DNA of 64,000 bases from Bacillus stratosphericus (GTDB taxonomy: Bacteria; Bacillota; Bacilli; Bacillales; Bacillaceae), in assembly GCF_020524495.1 (NCBI RefSeq), contig NZ_JAIVLB010000001.1, forward strand, positions 62,001 through 126,000. The letters run 5' to 3'. This document shows positions 1 through 8,767 of this stretch, one piece after another (the stretch's first letter is position 1; the number at the start of each line of letters is the position of its first letter). The notes under the pieces are model-generated. The model made no database searches. It saw only the letters and a program-made list of their open reading frames with translations, and was not told where the DNA came from. A program made the position numbers and the translations under genes.

Positions 1-98
1 GCAAATTGTTATTTATTTCATATTATATGACAAATTTGCAGATTTCTATCTTTTTTACCAAGTTTAAATAGAGTGTTTTTACCCATGAAAACCTTTTT

Positions 99-515
99 CT
101 AAGAAGATGGATCGAATTTTCTGAGCACTTCTTTTATAGCACTAATATAGCGTCTAAATGCTTTTTTTACTAATTTCTAGCTGAACACTTTCACCATCGA
201 ATTTTGATAATAATGTTTTTTGAATCTGTTCCAAAAAGCCGCGCACTTCTTGAACCATTTCTGCAGAAAAGGCTCGATCCTTACGACAGCTCTTGCCATT
301 TTCTCGTTTGTTCCACCAACAAGCGTATGCCTTTTATCACTTTTATAACCATGGATGGAAATAGAAAAGGGATATGTTTTTGAACCAAAATGGGTTCATC
401 AAACTTTGTACTCGTGATATGCAAGCTCGATTGTTGTTTTGGAATGACTGCATTTCACCATTAAAAGAGCACACAGGATCAGAAATATGAACTCACATAT
501 AAGTAGCCTTTTCAT
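99..515 (-). pseudogene. decayed lipoprotein-like gene
   Basis: On the minus strand an ATG at 513-515 begins a hydrophobic leader ending LLMVKC, which resembles a lipobox. After about 38 codons a stop interrupts it. Coding then resumes in other frames: a segment around GYKSDKRHTLVGGTNEKMAR, then RAFSAEMVQEVRGFLEQIQK, then KAFRRYISAIKEVLRKFDPS, ending at a TAG at 99-101. At least three frame changes or stops are needed to read it through. The joined segments make one plausible secreted lipoprotein of about 135 residues. I do not recognise the family. It lies next to the CarD-family gene with no intact neighbour on the window edge. Confidence 0.55.
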
Positions 516-660
516 CTCACCGCATTATTTTACTATCAGTGGCTAAGAGATTCCAAAGAATGTCCGGCCCAATTGAATGAATCAGGAGAACTAAATCCTA
601 TGACCTTATTTCAGTTTTAGTCCAAAAAACCCACAAAAATGGAAATATTACTCTTCTTTA

Positions 661-707
661 GACAAAAAAAGCTGCAAACAAAAGGTATATGCCCATCTGT
701 TTACAGC
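661..707 (-). terminator. Rho-independent terminator after the CarD-family gene
   Basis: On the minus strand the stem GCTGTAAACA pairs with TGTTTGCAGC (one G-T type mismatch) and is followed by a run of seven T. It lies just downstream of the stop codon at 728. Confidence 0.75.
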
Positions 708-727
708 AAGTCTCTGTATATCCATCA

Positions 728-1201
728 TTAAATTCTTAATTCATTTTCTAAAGCTGACAGCACTTCATCTTGCGACAGTCCTTGCGCAAGTGAAATTTCA
801 CTCACTAACATGCCCCGTGCATCTTCAAGCATCTTCTTTTCGCTAGAATTTAATGCTTTCTTCTGATTTCGTCTCATCAGGTCTTTGACAACGGCTGCAC
901 CATCTTCAATTGTACCTGTTTTTAGCTTTTTTAGATTTTCATCATATCTTTGCTTCCAAGTAAGCGTGTCGTCGTTTGTTTCTTCTGCAAAATTGTTCAT
1001 CACAACTTTCAACGTTGCTTGATCAGCTACCGGACGTATACCTAGTTGATTGATTCTGCCTTTTGGGATCATCATCTGCATATTGGGCATTTGAATCAGA
1101 AAATATTCCTGCGTCTTACCTAAAATCTCTTTTTCTTCCATTCCTTCAATCACACCGGCTCCATGCATAGGATAAACAATTTTATCACCTATTTGAAACA
1201 A
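728..1201 (-). CDS. ydeB: CarD/CdnL-family transcription regulator
   Basis: A protein of about 157 residues with the CarD-type RNA-polymerase-interaction domain at the N-terminus (FQIGDKIVYPMHGAGVIEG, residues 1-20). The rest is predicted helical and ends in a region rich in charged residues. CarD/CdnL proteins bind the RNA polymerase beta subunit and stabilise open complexes; in Bacillus the homologue is YdeB. The start is placed at a TTG (1199-1201), because the GGAGG at 1205-1211 would overlap the alternative GTG start at 1210 but is eight bases from the TTG. It is monocistronic: an extended -10 promoter upstream and its own terminator downstream. Confidence 0.85.
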   Translation of the reverse strand: MFQIGDKIVYPMHGAGVIEGMEEKEILGKTQEYFLIQMPNMQMMIPKGRINQLGIRPVADQATLKVVMNNFAEETNDDTLTWKQRYDENLKKLKTGTIEDGAAVVKDLMRRNQKKALNSSEKKMLEDARGMLVSEISLAQGLSQDEVLSALENELRI

Positions 1202-1232
1202 ATCCGCCACCTCCGAAAGTATTCACATTATG

Positions 1233-1241
1233 ATTATAACA
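1233..1241 (-). promoter_or_regulatory. Probable SigA extended -10 promoter of the CarD-family gene
   Basis: Minus strand TATAAT (1233-1238) is preceded by a TGT extended -10 element. No good -35 is visible. It lies about 32 bp upstream of the chosen start codon. Confidence 0.55.
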
Positions 1242-1378
1242 CATTTCATCAGAGGATAAAAATTTATATTTTATCATGTTAATTTAGCACTAGTCAATTC
1301 TTTTTATTTAAGTTTTTAGAGAATCAGCCTTTTTTTACAAAAGAAGCGCCTTTATCCAGTCCTCATGCATCTTCCTTG

Positions 1379-1387
1379 CATATACTA
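1379..1387 (+). promoter_or_regulatory. SigK/SigE-like -10 element
   Basis: CATATACTA matches the CATAnnnTA pattern of SigK -10 boxes exactly and lies 30 bp upstream of the coat-like gene at 1417. No convincing -35 is present, so the call rests on the -10 and on the kind of protein encoded. Confidence 0.35.
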
Positions 1388-1416
1388 GCATTGAGTCACA
1401 TTTAGGAGGGATAACA

Positions 1417-1650
1417 ATGCGCAGGTGCAAATGCAAGTGCAAACATTCCCACTCAAACTGCTATAAAAAGCATGACGATCATCACCATGTTGATCCATGT
1501 AAAGAAAAAAAGTCTTATCATAAAAAAGATGATTGGTTTGAGAACGATTTTTGGGATACTTCTAGAAGCTACGATCCCTATTATTATCCTAAAAGTGTCT
1601 GCATAAGATGTAAGAAGCGTCGCAAAAAAAGACATCGCAACTCATTTTAG
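1417..1650 (+). CDS. Small Cys/His/Lys-rich protein, candidate spore coat protein
   Basis: A 77-residue protein preceded by a strong ribosome-binding site (AGGAGGG, 7 bp spacing). It starts RRCKCKCKHSH, has a histidine cluster (DDHHHV), an aromatic centre (WFENDFWDTSRSYDPYYYP) and a basic tail (CKKRRKKRH). Cys, His, Lys and Tyr are strongly enriched and there is no transmembrane segment or signal peptide. I do not recognise a family. Composition, a CATAnnnTA element upstream and a second low-complexity gene downstream suggest a spore coat or crust protein cross-linked through Cys and Tyr, or a metal-binding protein. The gene has its own terminator at 1681-1703. Confidence 0.6.
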   Translation: MRRCKCKCKHSHSNCYKKHDDHHHVDPCKEKKSYHKKDDWFENDFWDTSRSYDPYYYPKSVCIRCKKRRKKRHRNSF

Positions 1651-1680
1651 TGTTTGACGCTTTACCTGCTTTTTCTTTTC

Positions 1681-1703
1681 CCGGCTGAAAAGCCGGTTTT
1701 TTT
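1681..1703 (+). terminator. Rho-independent terminator of the 77-residue gene
   Basis: Perfect stem CCGGCT / AGCCGG with a GAAA loop followed by seven T. Confidence 0.85.
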
Positions 1704-1756
1704 CATGTGTAATCTCTTTTCTTTCATATGGAAAAGCTCATGAACCTGGTGATCTT

Positions 1757-1765
1757 CATAGGATA
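1757..1765 (+). promoter_or_regulatory. SigK-like -10 element
   Basis: CATAGGATA fits CATAnnnTA exactly and lies about 30 bp upstream of the start at 1796. An AC-containing -35-like AACC at 1743-1746 is too close (10 bp) for a canonical SigK promoter. Confidence 0.35.
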
Positions 1766-1795
1766 TGGTAACCTGACAAAAAGGATGAGATACAA

Positions 1796-2197
1796 ATGAA
1801 CAATATGAATAATCAGACCAATCATGAGCATCAAGGAAATCCCTATCACACGTTTGAAAATGTGTATACAGCCAATCATGAGCATGTGATTGCACCAAAT
1901 ATGCATGACCCTATGAATATGCCAAATCATTATCATACCGGTAAAAAAGATGCTTATAGCGGACACTATCCGCACCACCATTCAGGATATTCCCCATTTA
2001 CGAAACAGTATGATTCATTTTCAAATGTTCCAATGAACGATCACCAACATCTAGGCCACTATGGGGGATATGGGGTTACTCCTTATCATCCATATGGGTA
2101 TCAAGATATGCATATGATGATGCCGCCAAACCATCAAATGACTGGTCACACTTACGGAATGAATCAACCAAATTCGTTTCACCATCGCTATTACTAA
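1796..2197 (+). CDS. His/Tyr/Pro/Met-rich low-complexity protein, candidate spore coat protein
   Basis: A 133-residue protein with AAGGATGAG as ribosome-binding site. It is dominated by His, Tyr, Pro, Asn, Met and Gly, with repeated NHEH, HYGGYG and PYHPYGYQ-type segments and a basic aromatic tail (FHHRYY). There is no signal peptide or membrane segment. I do not recognise a named family. Such composition is typical of Bacillus outer coat and crust proteins. It follows another coat-like gene in the same direction, and a CATAnnnTA box lies at the right distance. A metal-binding role is possible given the histidines. Confidence 0.6.
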   Translation: MNNMNNQTNHEHQGNPYHTFENVYTANHEHVIAPNMHDPMNMPNHYHTGKKDAYSGHYPHHHSGYSPFTKQYDSFSNVPMNDHQHLGHYGGYGVTPYHPYGYQDMHMMMPPNHQMTGHTYGMNQPNSFHHRYY

Positions 2198-2223
2198 ACA
2201 AAAAGGAAGAAGAAGGGTATAAT
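2195..2223 (+). promoter_or_regulatory. Possible SigA promoter of the bslA-like gene, inside a palindrome
   Basis: TAAACA (2195-2200) is separated by 17 bp from TATAAT (2218-2223). The -10 is embedded in the 13-bp palindrome GGTATAATATACC (2216-2228). A second palindrome, CCATAT-AGGA-ATATGG, follows at 2237-2252. Confidence 0.4.
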
Positions 2224-2257
2224 ATACCATTCAACCCCATATAGGAATATGGCAAAT

Positions 2258-2301
2258 TTATAGGTAAATAATGGATGAAATCATCTATTATTTACCTATA
2301 A
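2258..2301. repeat. 21-bp near-perfect palindrome upstream of the bslA-like gene
   Basis: Positions 2258-2278 pair with 2281-2301, leaving two central bases; only one pair is G-T. No T tract follows on either strand, so it is not a typical terminator. It ends 23 bp before the candidate start codon of the bslA-like gene, so it could fold in its mRNA leader or act as a DNA operator. Confidence 0.8.
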
Positions 2302-2324
2302 TCAACTGTGGGGGGAATCAAGAA

Positions 2325-2861
2325 ATGGAAAAACATGACAATTTTAATGATGGGAATGCTTACACTAGTCATGGCATTATCGGTACCACCTTGCCACATC
2401 TGCCGAAGGAACCAAAACGGAGGATTGCAAAGCTTCGACCAATGCAAGACCAGCTGCACTTTATGCAAAAATTACAGGAGCAAGTAAGCAGGAATGGTCT
2501 TTTTCTGACATTGAGCTGACATATCGTCCAAATTATATCCTAAGTATCGGTGCAGTTGAGTTCACGTTACCTGCGGGCTTTCAAGCCACAACAAAAGATA
2601 TCATCAACGGAAAAGCGTTAAAAAACAGCCACATTTTGAACAGCGGAAAAACCGTCCGCATTCCGGCTAGAATCGATTTATTTGGAAGTTCACAAAATAC
2701 ATTACAGCTTTCACATAAAGTACTACCTGCTACAGGTACATATACGTTCCACGCAGAAAATCGTGCGATCAGCATTTGGTTCCACATTTTATGCAGAAGA
2801 TACGATTGATATTAATAAACGACCAGTTGTCGTCACACCGCCAAATACTTTCGGATGCTAA
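2325..2861 (+). pseudogene. bslA: bslA-like biofilm surface hydrophobin, frameshifted
   Basis: BslA is the secreted amphiphilic protein that coats Bacillus biofilms and makes them water-repellent. An ATG (2325) with a G-rich ribosome-binding site starts M-E-K and, after a frame change at the A run near 2329-2333, gives a signal-peptide-like segment (MTILMMGMLTLVMALSV). After a second frame change the mature part reads through ITGASKQEWSFSDIELTYRP, a close match to my memory of BslA ITGASKTEWSFSDIELTYRP, then VEFTLPAGF and LPATGTYTFHAENRAIS. A third change at the run near 2779 is needed to recover GSTFYAEDTIDINKRP and the terminal FGC stop. Three independent indels imply a pseudogene unless the read quality is poor here. 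The C-terminal cysteine favours BslA over its paralogue YweA, which lacks it. Confidence 0.85.
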
Positions 2862-2866
2862 TTAAC

Positions 2867-2889
2867 AAAAGCGCTCTAATATCGCTTTT
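2867..2889. terminator. Bidirectional terminator between mutL and the bslA-like gene
   Basis: Stem AAAAGCG (2867-2873) / CGCTTTT (2883-2889), with T runs on both strands, between two convergent genes. Confidence 0.65.
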
Positions 2890-2898
2890 TCTAATTGG

Positions 2899-4800
2899 TC
2901 ACATCACCCGCTTAAACATCTTCTCCATTTCATATGTCGAATGATGAATGATGATCGGCCGGCCGTGAGGACATGTAAATGGGTCTTTTGTTTGCCGGAG
3001 TTCATCTAATAAGGCTTTGATTTCATCATGACGCAAATGACGATTTGCTTTAATAGAGCCTTTACAGCTCATCATGATCGCCGCTTCTTCTCTCAGCTTT
3101 TTGATATCAACACGCTTCTCATCAAGCACTTGCTGAATGATCTCTTCGATGAGTTCGGCCTCTTCCCCTTTTGGAAACCACTGCGGGTGAGACCGAATGA
3201 TATAGCTTCCTGATCCGAAGGGCTCTAAGAAGACACCCACTTTTGCTAAAATATCTTTATGCTCTTCAATTATCAGCATGTCGTCTTTAGAGTAGTGAAA
3301 AGTTAATGGGACGAGCATTTCTTGCACTTCCTGTTCGATTTCTCCTACCTTCTCACGATAATACTCATATTTGATTCGCTCTTGAGCCGCATGCTGATCG
3401 ACAATATAAAGCCCTCGTTCATTTTGGGCCAAAATATACGTGCCATGCATTTGGCCAATCGGATACATCACAGGAACACGTTCGCTTTCAGAAGTGTTTT
3501 CAGTTTCATCTTCTTTGAGCACAGTCTCCTCATATTCAAGAGAAGCTGCGGCTTCCTCTATTTGAACACTAGCGGACTGCTTTTCTTCATTCGATACTGG
3601 TAAAAATGCTCCCTTACTTTCCGGTTCAGGGTTCCCGTATGCTTCGTTCTGACTCGTCTCCTCTACAACCGATTCGAGCGAGACATGCTGATAGGATAGA
3701 GGTGTTTCCCTTACGCCTGTATTTGCTTGTTTTGAATCGAAGGTTAAGGATTGCTGCTCATTTTTCACAACTGGTATTAGTGCTTTTTTTGACACCTGAG
3801 CATTTGGAATGAGCTGCTGCTTTTGAAATAATTCCTTAATACCTTGTTTGATCAGCTCATGAAGTTCTTGTTCTTTACTAAGTCTCACTTCAAGTTTTGA
3901 TGGATGTACGTTTACATCTACTAGGATAGGGTCCATGTTCATTTCGATAAATGTAATCGGATGGCGGCCGATCGGAAGCAACGTGTGATACCCTTCATGG
4001 ATGGCTTTCACGAGTGGGAAATGCTTCACATATCTGCCGTTTACAACAGAAGACATATAATTCCGCGATGCTCTTGTCACTTCTGGTAAGGAAATATACC
4101 CTTTCACTTCAAAATCAAGTGACTCTATGTGCAATGGCAGCATTTTTTTCGCCACGGCCGTTCCATAGATGGCCGCAAGCACATGTCGCACATCCCCGTT
4201 TCCATTTGTCTGAAGTAAGACTTTCCCTTGATGACGCAAGCGAATCGATACTTCTGGATGAGCAAGCGCAATTCGGTTGACGACATCCGATATATTGCCA
4301 AGCTCCGTATGAACGGTTTTCATGTATTTTAAACGGGCTGGCGTATTATAAAATAAGTTGGTGACCACAATTTCTGTGCCGCGCCGGCCAGAGGTTTTTT
4401 TCTCTGAAATGATCTTTCCGCCTTGCAGGGCAAGGTGTGTTCCAGCTCCTTCACCGGTACTTGTCTTCATTTCTAGGTGAGAAACAGAGGCAATACTTGG
4501 CAGCGCCTCTCCCCTAAAACCGAGCGTTCTAACACGAAACAGATCATTTTCATCTTTTATTTTGCTCGTCGCATGTCGTTGAAAGGCGAGCTTACAATCT
4601 TCAGCATCGATCCCAACGCCATTATCAATCATTCTAATAGAAGAAAGACCCGCTTCTTCTACATCAATTTCAATGACTGTACTGGTTGCATCGATCGCAT
4701 TTTCAACAAGCTCCTTTACAACAGAGGCCGGACGTTCGACTACTTCACCAGCTGCAATTTTGTTTGATAGGTCATCAGATAACTGAATGATCTTGGCCAT
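2899..4800 (-). CDS. mutL: DNA mismatch repair protein MutL
   Basis: A 633-residue MutL. It couples mismatch recognition by MutS to strand incision. The N-terminal GHKL ATPase has [10 protein letters not shown] (about 29-38), DNGVGID (about 58-64) and [10 protein letters not shown] long acidic linker of about 330-450 follows. The C-terminal dimerisation domain carries the Mn/Zn endonuclease motif [12 protein letters not shown] (468-479), [12 protein letters not shown] and CPHGRP (610-615), so this is an incising MutL of the Gram-positive type. It lies 21 bp downstream of mutS and is surely co-transcribed with it. Confidence 0.98.
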   Translation of the reverse strand: MAKIIQLSDDLSNKIAAGEVVERPASVVKELVENAIDATSTVIEIDVEEAGLSSIRMIDNGVGIDAEDCKLAFQRHATSKIKDENDLFRVRTLGFRGEALPSIASVSHLEMKTSTGEGAGTHLALQGGKIISEKKTSGRRGTEIVVTNLFYNTPARLKYMKTVHTELGNISDVVNRIALAHPEVSIRLRHQGKVLLQTNGNGDVRHVLAAIYGTAVAKKMLPLHIESLDFEVKGYISLPEVTRASRNYMSSVVNGRYVKHFPLVKAIHEGYHTLLPIGRHPITFIEMNMDPILVDVNVHPSKLEVRLSKEQELHELIKQGIKELFQKQQLIPNAQVSKKALIPVVKNEQQSLTFDSKQANTGVRETPLSYQHVSLESVVEETSQNEAYGNPEPESKGAFLPVSNEEKQSASVQIEEAAASLEYEETVLKEDETENTSESERVPVMYPIGQMHGTYILAQNERGLYIVDQHAAQERIKYEYYREKVGEIEQEVQEMLVPLTFHYSKDDMLIIEEHKDILAKVGVFLEPFGSGSYIIRSHPQWFPKGEEAELIEEIIQQVLDEKRVDIKKLREEAAIMMSCKGSIKANRHLRHDEIKALLDELRQTKDPFTCPHGRPIIIHHSTYEMEKMFKRVM

Positions 4801-4821
4801 TTATGCTCACCTCACCGTACA

Positions 4822-7398
4822 TTATAATTTCTTCTGCAATTCATATAGCTTTGTCATGGCTTCAAGCGGTGTCATATCCATTAAGTTGAATGACTTCAAT
4901 TCTTCAATCACCGCTTGATCTTTATTTTTGAGAACAGCATTGGTTTGCGGTTTTTCTTCCACTTCAAAGAAAGAAAGTTGCTGTTTCTCCTCGGTCTTTT
5001 CTGCTTTTGGAGATGCCGATACCTGCGAAATAACTTCATGTGATCCACTCTCAAGTTCCGTTAATATGGTCTGGGCTCTATCGATGATCGCATGAGGCAA
5101 ATCAGCAAGCTGCGCTACATGAATGCCATAGCTTTTGTCAGCTGCACCTTCTTTGATTTGATGTAAGAAAACGACCGTCCCCTCATGCTCTTCAGCTCGT
5201 ACATGGACATTCCTCAGCTCGCTTAATTGGGATTCGAGTACAGTGAGCTCATGGTAATGTGTGGAGAAAAGGGTTTTGGCACCAATATGATTGTGAACAA
5301 ACTCAATGATCGCCTGTGCAAGAGCCATCCCATCATAGGTGCTTGTCCCGCGCCCAATTTCATCAAATAAAATCAAGCTGTTTTTCGTTGCATGCACCAT
5401 TGCATTTTTTGCTTCGAGCATCTCTACCATAAAAGTACTTTGACCAGAAATCAAATCATCTGCCGCACCAATACGTGTAAAGATTTGATCAAATATCGGA
5501 AGGGTCGCCTTTGATGCCGGCACAAAACAGCCAATTTGCGCAAGAATCGAGATAAGTGCCATTTGTCTCATATAAGTGCTTTTCCCTGACATATTCGGTC
5601 CAGTAATGAGTAAGGTTTGTCTCCCTTTTCCCATATGGCAGTCATTCGGCACATACTCCTGATGATCCATCACTTTTTCAACGACAGGGTGACGGCCATC
5701 AATGACATCTACCGCATCCTCTGAAAATCCTGGACGGACATACCGGCGCTTTTCACTGACAGTGGCAAAGCATTGCATCGCATCTAGCTCACTCATTTGC
5801 TTTGCAAGCATTTGTAATCTAGGAATGTATGCTTTCACTTGTTCCCTGAGTGCGGTAAATAGTTCATATTCCAATTCGCTAATATTTGATTCTGCCTCAA
5901 GAATAAGGGCTTCTTTTTCTTTCAATTCAGGTGTAATATACCGCTCTGCATTGGCAAGGGTTTGTTTTCTTTCATAACGGCCTTCTTCCAATAGATGCGT
6001 ATTCGCCCGTGTCACTTCGATATAATAACCAAATACTTTGTTAAACCCGACCTTTAGAGAACGAATGCCTGTATATTCTCTTTCTTGCTGTTCAAGCCGC
6101 ACAATCCAGTCCTTGCCGTTTCGACTGGCATCACGATATTCATCTAATTTTGCATTGTAACCATCTTTAATCAAATTGCCTTCTTTTAACGTCATCGGCG
6201 GATTCTCATAAAGCGCATCTTCTAATAAATCAAGCAAGTCGCCGCAAGGATCCATATCATTTGCTCTAGACTTCGCCATTTCCTCTGGCAAGGAATGAAC
6301 GAGCTCTTTAATAGCCGGTACTTGCTTTAGGGATTCCTTCAGTTGAATGAGATCGCGGGCATTCACATTTCCAAATGCCACACGGCCCGCTAGACGCTCA
6401 AGATCATATACTTGCTTTAGTCGTTCACGCAGATCCTCTCGATCAAAGAAATGATCCATGAGGATTTGGACCATTTCCTGACGTTCCTTAATTTGCGGAA
6501 GGCGAATGAGCGGTCGATCAATCCATTGCTTGAGCAGTCTTCCGCCCATCGCTGTTTTTGTTTCATCTAGCAGCCATAATAAAGAACCCTTCTTGCTTTT
6601 TGAACGGATGGTTTCTGTTAATTCAAGATTTCGCTTTGAGTACAGATCAATTTTCATGGTTTGTTCAAGCTCAAACACTTGTACTTGCTGAAGATGATCA
6701 AGACTTCTTTTTTGCGTTCTTCTTATGTAAGCATATAGTGTTAAAAATGCTGACCGTAAATTATGATCAAGGTGGGAAACAAGCGACTTTGGTTCATCTA
6801 TTAATTCTTCGCTATCTTCGTAAGAAATTGTAGCATGACAGCGCTCTTTAAGGATCTTCACTGTTTCTCCATTCAACTCTTTTGAAACCACAATTTCTTT
6901 TGCACCGACAGAGTAAATTTCAGACACGACCTCATCTAATCGTTCGATGAAAGCAGCCATGTTTTCCCCTGTTGATAAATCGGACAGCACAAGGCCATAC
7001 CCATTGTGAAAACTGGAAACAGATGCAATGAAGTTGTTCTCGTTTTCACTAAGCCCTTTGACGTCCATCACCGTACCTGGTGTAATCAGTTGAACGACCT
7101 CTCTTTTGACCACACCTTTTGCGGTTTTAGGGTCTTCCACCTGCTCACAAATGGCGACTTTGTAGCCCTTTGAAATCAACTGTTCTATGTATGCAGAAGC
7201 AGAATGATAAGGAACGCCGCACATTGGGATCGTCCCGCCATCTCTGCTTGTTAAAGTAATTTCTAGTTCTTGTGCCGCTTTTTTTGCATCATCAAAAAAC
7301 ATCTCATAAAAATCGCCTAATCGAAAAAATAAAAAGGCATCTTGATAATCTGCCTTGATCTTTAAATATTGCTGTATCATGGGCGTATAACTTGCCAT
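4822..7398 (-). CDS. mutS: DNA mismatch repair protein MutS
   Basis: An 858-residue MutS, the mismatch sensor. The N-terminal mismatch-binding domain contains the intercalating Phe in the motif [10 protein letters not shown] (about 30-39). The ATPase has Walker [10 protein letters not shown] (about 600-608) and the [12 protein letters not shown] Walker B region near 680. The C-terminal tail contains QLSFFEVEE, resembling the beta-clamp-binding peptide described for Bacillus MutS. It is the first gene of mutS-mutL and is separated from upstream cotE by a strong terminator, so it has its own promoter. Confidence 0.98.
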   Translation of the reverse strand: MASYTPMIQQYLKIKADYQDAFLFFRLGDFYEMFFDDAKKAAQELEITLTSRDGGTIPMCGVPYHSASAYIEQLISKGYKVAICEQVEDPKTAKGVVKREVVQLITPGTVMDVKGLSENENNFIASVSSFHNGYGLVLSDLSTGENMAAFIERLDEVVSEIYSVGAKEIVVSKELNGETVKILKERCHATISYEDSEELIDEPKSLVSHLDHNLRSAFLTLYAYIRRTQKRSLDHLQQVQVFELEQTMKIDLYSKRNLELTETIRSKSKKGSLLWLLDETKTAMGGRLLKQWIDRPLIRLPQIKERQEMVQILMDHFFDREDLRERLKQVYDLERLAGRVAFGNVNARDLIQLKESLKQVPAIKELVHSLPEEMAKSRANDMDPCGDLLDLLEDALYENPPMTLKEGNLIKDGYNAKLDEYRDASRNGKDWIVRLEQQEREYTGIRSLKVGFNKVFGYYIEVTRANTHLLEEGRYERKQTLANAERYITPELKEKEALILEAESNISELEYELFTALREQVKAYIPRLQMLAKQMSELDAMQCFATVSEKRRYVRPGFSEDAVDVIDGRHPVVEKVMDHQEYVPNDCHMGKGRQTLLITGPNMSGKSTYMRQMALISILAQIGCFVPASKATLPIFDQIFTRIGAADDLISGQSTFMVEMLEAKNAMVHATKNSLILFDEIGRGTSTYDGMALAQAIIEFVHNHIGAKTLFSTHYHELTVLESQLSELRNVHVRAEEHEGTVVFLHQIKEGAADKSYGIHVAQLADLPHAIIDRAQTILTELESGSHEVISQVSASPKAEKTEEKQQLSFFEVEEKPQTNAVLKNKDQAVIEELKSFNLMDMTPLEAMTKLYELQKKL

Positions 7399-7490
7399 AT
7401 TTCTAATCCCTCACTATATTACTTTTGAATTCATACCAACTTATATTATAGCATAAAAAACAGCCTGTTTTCGCCTAGATCAAGACACAA

Positions 7491-7517
7491 AAAAACTAGG
7501 GGAATATGCGCCCTAGT
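7491..7517 (-). terminator. Terminator of cotE
   Basis: Minus-strand stem ACTAGGG / CCCTAGT followed by a T run, directly after the cotE stop codon and before mutS. Confidence 0.85.
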
Positions 7518-7523
7518 CATCAA

Positions 7524-8069
7524 TTACTCTTCTGGATCACCTGCTAGGAATTCTGGATGAATATCCTCTAGTTCTTCATCCACTTCCTCTTCCCATTCAT
7601 GATCATCTTTTTCTTTCCAGCTTGAATTGACCTCTACGACAACTTTTGTTTCTCCTACCACTTCAGCAATAAATTCCCGCTCTGCCTGAACGACAATTTT
7701 ATTGCCATTTGGAGAAATTGTCACTTCTAAGCAATTGGGCTGCTGCAATACTTTCGCAATCACTTCATGTTCATCATCTAGGAAATTTTTATCTTTATAT
7801 CTCAGTTTGATGATGTCTACATATTTTACACGTTCTGTGACCACTTCTGTTTTCGTGTTGTCAGCGTAAGAGTACCACACGTTAATATCAAACGTTCCTT
7901 CAATCTCAACAGTTTTTCCGACCTTTTCAGCATCATACTTATGATTAATGATCCAACCACCTAAGATACTGGTTGGTTTTTGCGATGGAGAAATGGTGTG
8001 TGTGCTTTGGGTGAATTTCCTCCCTTTTGCAACCACCGCTTTTGTAATAATCTCTCTGTATTCAGACAT
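7524..8069 (-). CDS. cotE: Outer spore coat morphogenetic protein CotE
   Basis: A 181-residue protein matching CotE from the start [19 protein letters not shown] to the acidic C-terminal tail ([15 protein letters not shown]). CotE assembles on the basement layer around the forespore and recruits most outer coat proteins. The acidic tail is the region to which other coat proteins bind in B. subtilis. The ribosome-binding site AAGGAGG precedes the ATG. Two sporulation promoter-like elements lie upstream, as in B. subtilis, and a terminator follows. Confidence 0.97.
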   Translation of the reverse strand: MSEYREIITKAVVAKGRKFTQSTHTISPSQKPTSILGGWIINHKYDAEKVGKTVEIEGTFDINVWYSYADNTKTEVVTERVKYVDIIKLRYKDKNFLDDEHEVIAKVLQQPNCLEVTISPNGNKIVVQAEREFIAEVVGETKVVVEVNSSWKEKDDHEWEEEVDEELEDIHPEFLAGDPEE

Positions 8070-8099
8070 TCCGGCATGCCTCCTTGTTCTTGATCGTTT

Positions 8100-8128
8100 T
8101 ATCTTATGCTGGGCATTCGTCTAGTGTG
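8100..8128 (-). promoter_or_regulatory. SigK-type promoter of cotE
   Basis: Minus strand CACA (8125-8128), 16 bp, then CATAAGATA (8100-8108), which fits CATAnnnTA exactly. B. subtilis cotE is known to have a late SigK promoter (P2). Confidence 0.75.
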
Positions 8129-8172
8129 TCACGATTTTAAGCTTCATGTTCAATTAAATTCATTTCTGTTTC

Positions 8173-8180
8173 AGTGTATG
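8173..8180 (-). promoter_or_regulatory. SigE-like -10 of cotE
   Basis: Minus strand CATACACT fits the SigE -10 pattern CATACAnT. The -35 region is weak. B. subtilis cotE P1 depends on SigE, and this box is upstream of the SigK promoter as expected. Confidence 0.5.
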
Positions 8181-8296
8181 CATGATCGCCCATAAACTTG
8201 CCTTGAAAATTGGAAAAGTTGGAGAGTGGTAGAATGAGGGGTGATTGAGTTGAAGATATGGTAATTCGATTTTCAAAAATATATATCATAGGTAAC

Positions 8297-8320
8297 AAAA
8301 AACCCCGCATCTGCGGGGTT
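8297..8320 (-). terminator. Terminator of ricA (ymcA)
   Basis: Perfect 9-bp stem AACCCCGCA / TGCGGGGTT followed by T residues on the minus strand, 11 bp past the ricA stop. Confidence 0.9.
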
Positions 8321-8331
8321 TTGGGGTTTTC

Positions 8332-8766
8332 TCATTTAATGGAGCAACTTGGTGATGAGTTTTCCACTTTTGAACCTGTTTCTCCTAATAAGAGGTCACC
8401 GCCGGTTGAAAGAATGATTTCATCCGTTACTTGATTAGAAATCGTGTGCGCTACGAGTTGGAGTAATGAGTTAACTTCCATTTGTGATTCTTTGAATTCT
8501 TGAATCACCGGGATGTCATCCAGTTCTTCTTGCAGTGCATCGATTTTTTCTTCGACTTGCTTCAAGGCTTCATGTTTGCCGTAATGCTTTAAATTTACAG
8601 CTTGCTTTTGAAGTGCCTTAATTTGATTAATGATCGTCGAAATTTTTGTATTTTCATTGATTTGCGCTTCTGCTTTCTTGAAGAAATCAACTTCTTCTGT
8701 TTCAGAAATCATTTTAGCGAGCTCTCTTGCACGCTCGACAATCTCTTTTTTTGAATAAAGCGTCAT
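8332..8766 (-). CDS. ymcA: RicA/YmcA, Y-complex RNA-maturation and development factor
   Basis: A 144-residue helical protein matching YmcA of the YlbF/YmcA family. With YlbF and YaaT it forms the Y-complex, which in B. subtilis carries Fe-S clusters, works with RNase Y on mRNA maturation and is needed for competence, sporulation and biofilm formation. The C-terminal tail contains a cysteine (SPSCSIK), consistent with cluster binding. The start codon is one base from the miaB stop, and its ribosome-binding site AGGTGA lies in the end of miaB, so the two genes are translationally close. RNase Y itself is at 18613-20175. Confidence 0.93.
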   Translation of the reverse strand: MTLYSKKEIVERARELAKMISETEEVDFFKKAEAQINENTKISTIINQIKALQKQAVNLKHYGKHEALKQVEEKIDALQEELDDIPVIQEFKESQMEVNSLLQLVAHTISNQVTDEIILSTGGDLLLGETGSKVENSSPSCSIK

Positions 8767-8767
8767 T

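Noticed and set aside
1453-1981. Minus-strand hydrophobic frames opposite the coat-like genes
   Set aside because: They are mirror images of His/Lys/Tyr-rich coding on the plus strand and have no start signals.
2271-2519. 82-codon plus-strand frame starting MDEIIYYLP
   Set aside because: Its start lies inside the long palindrome, and from the A run on it is the wrong frame of the bslA-like pseudogene.
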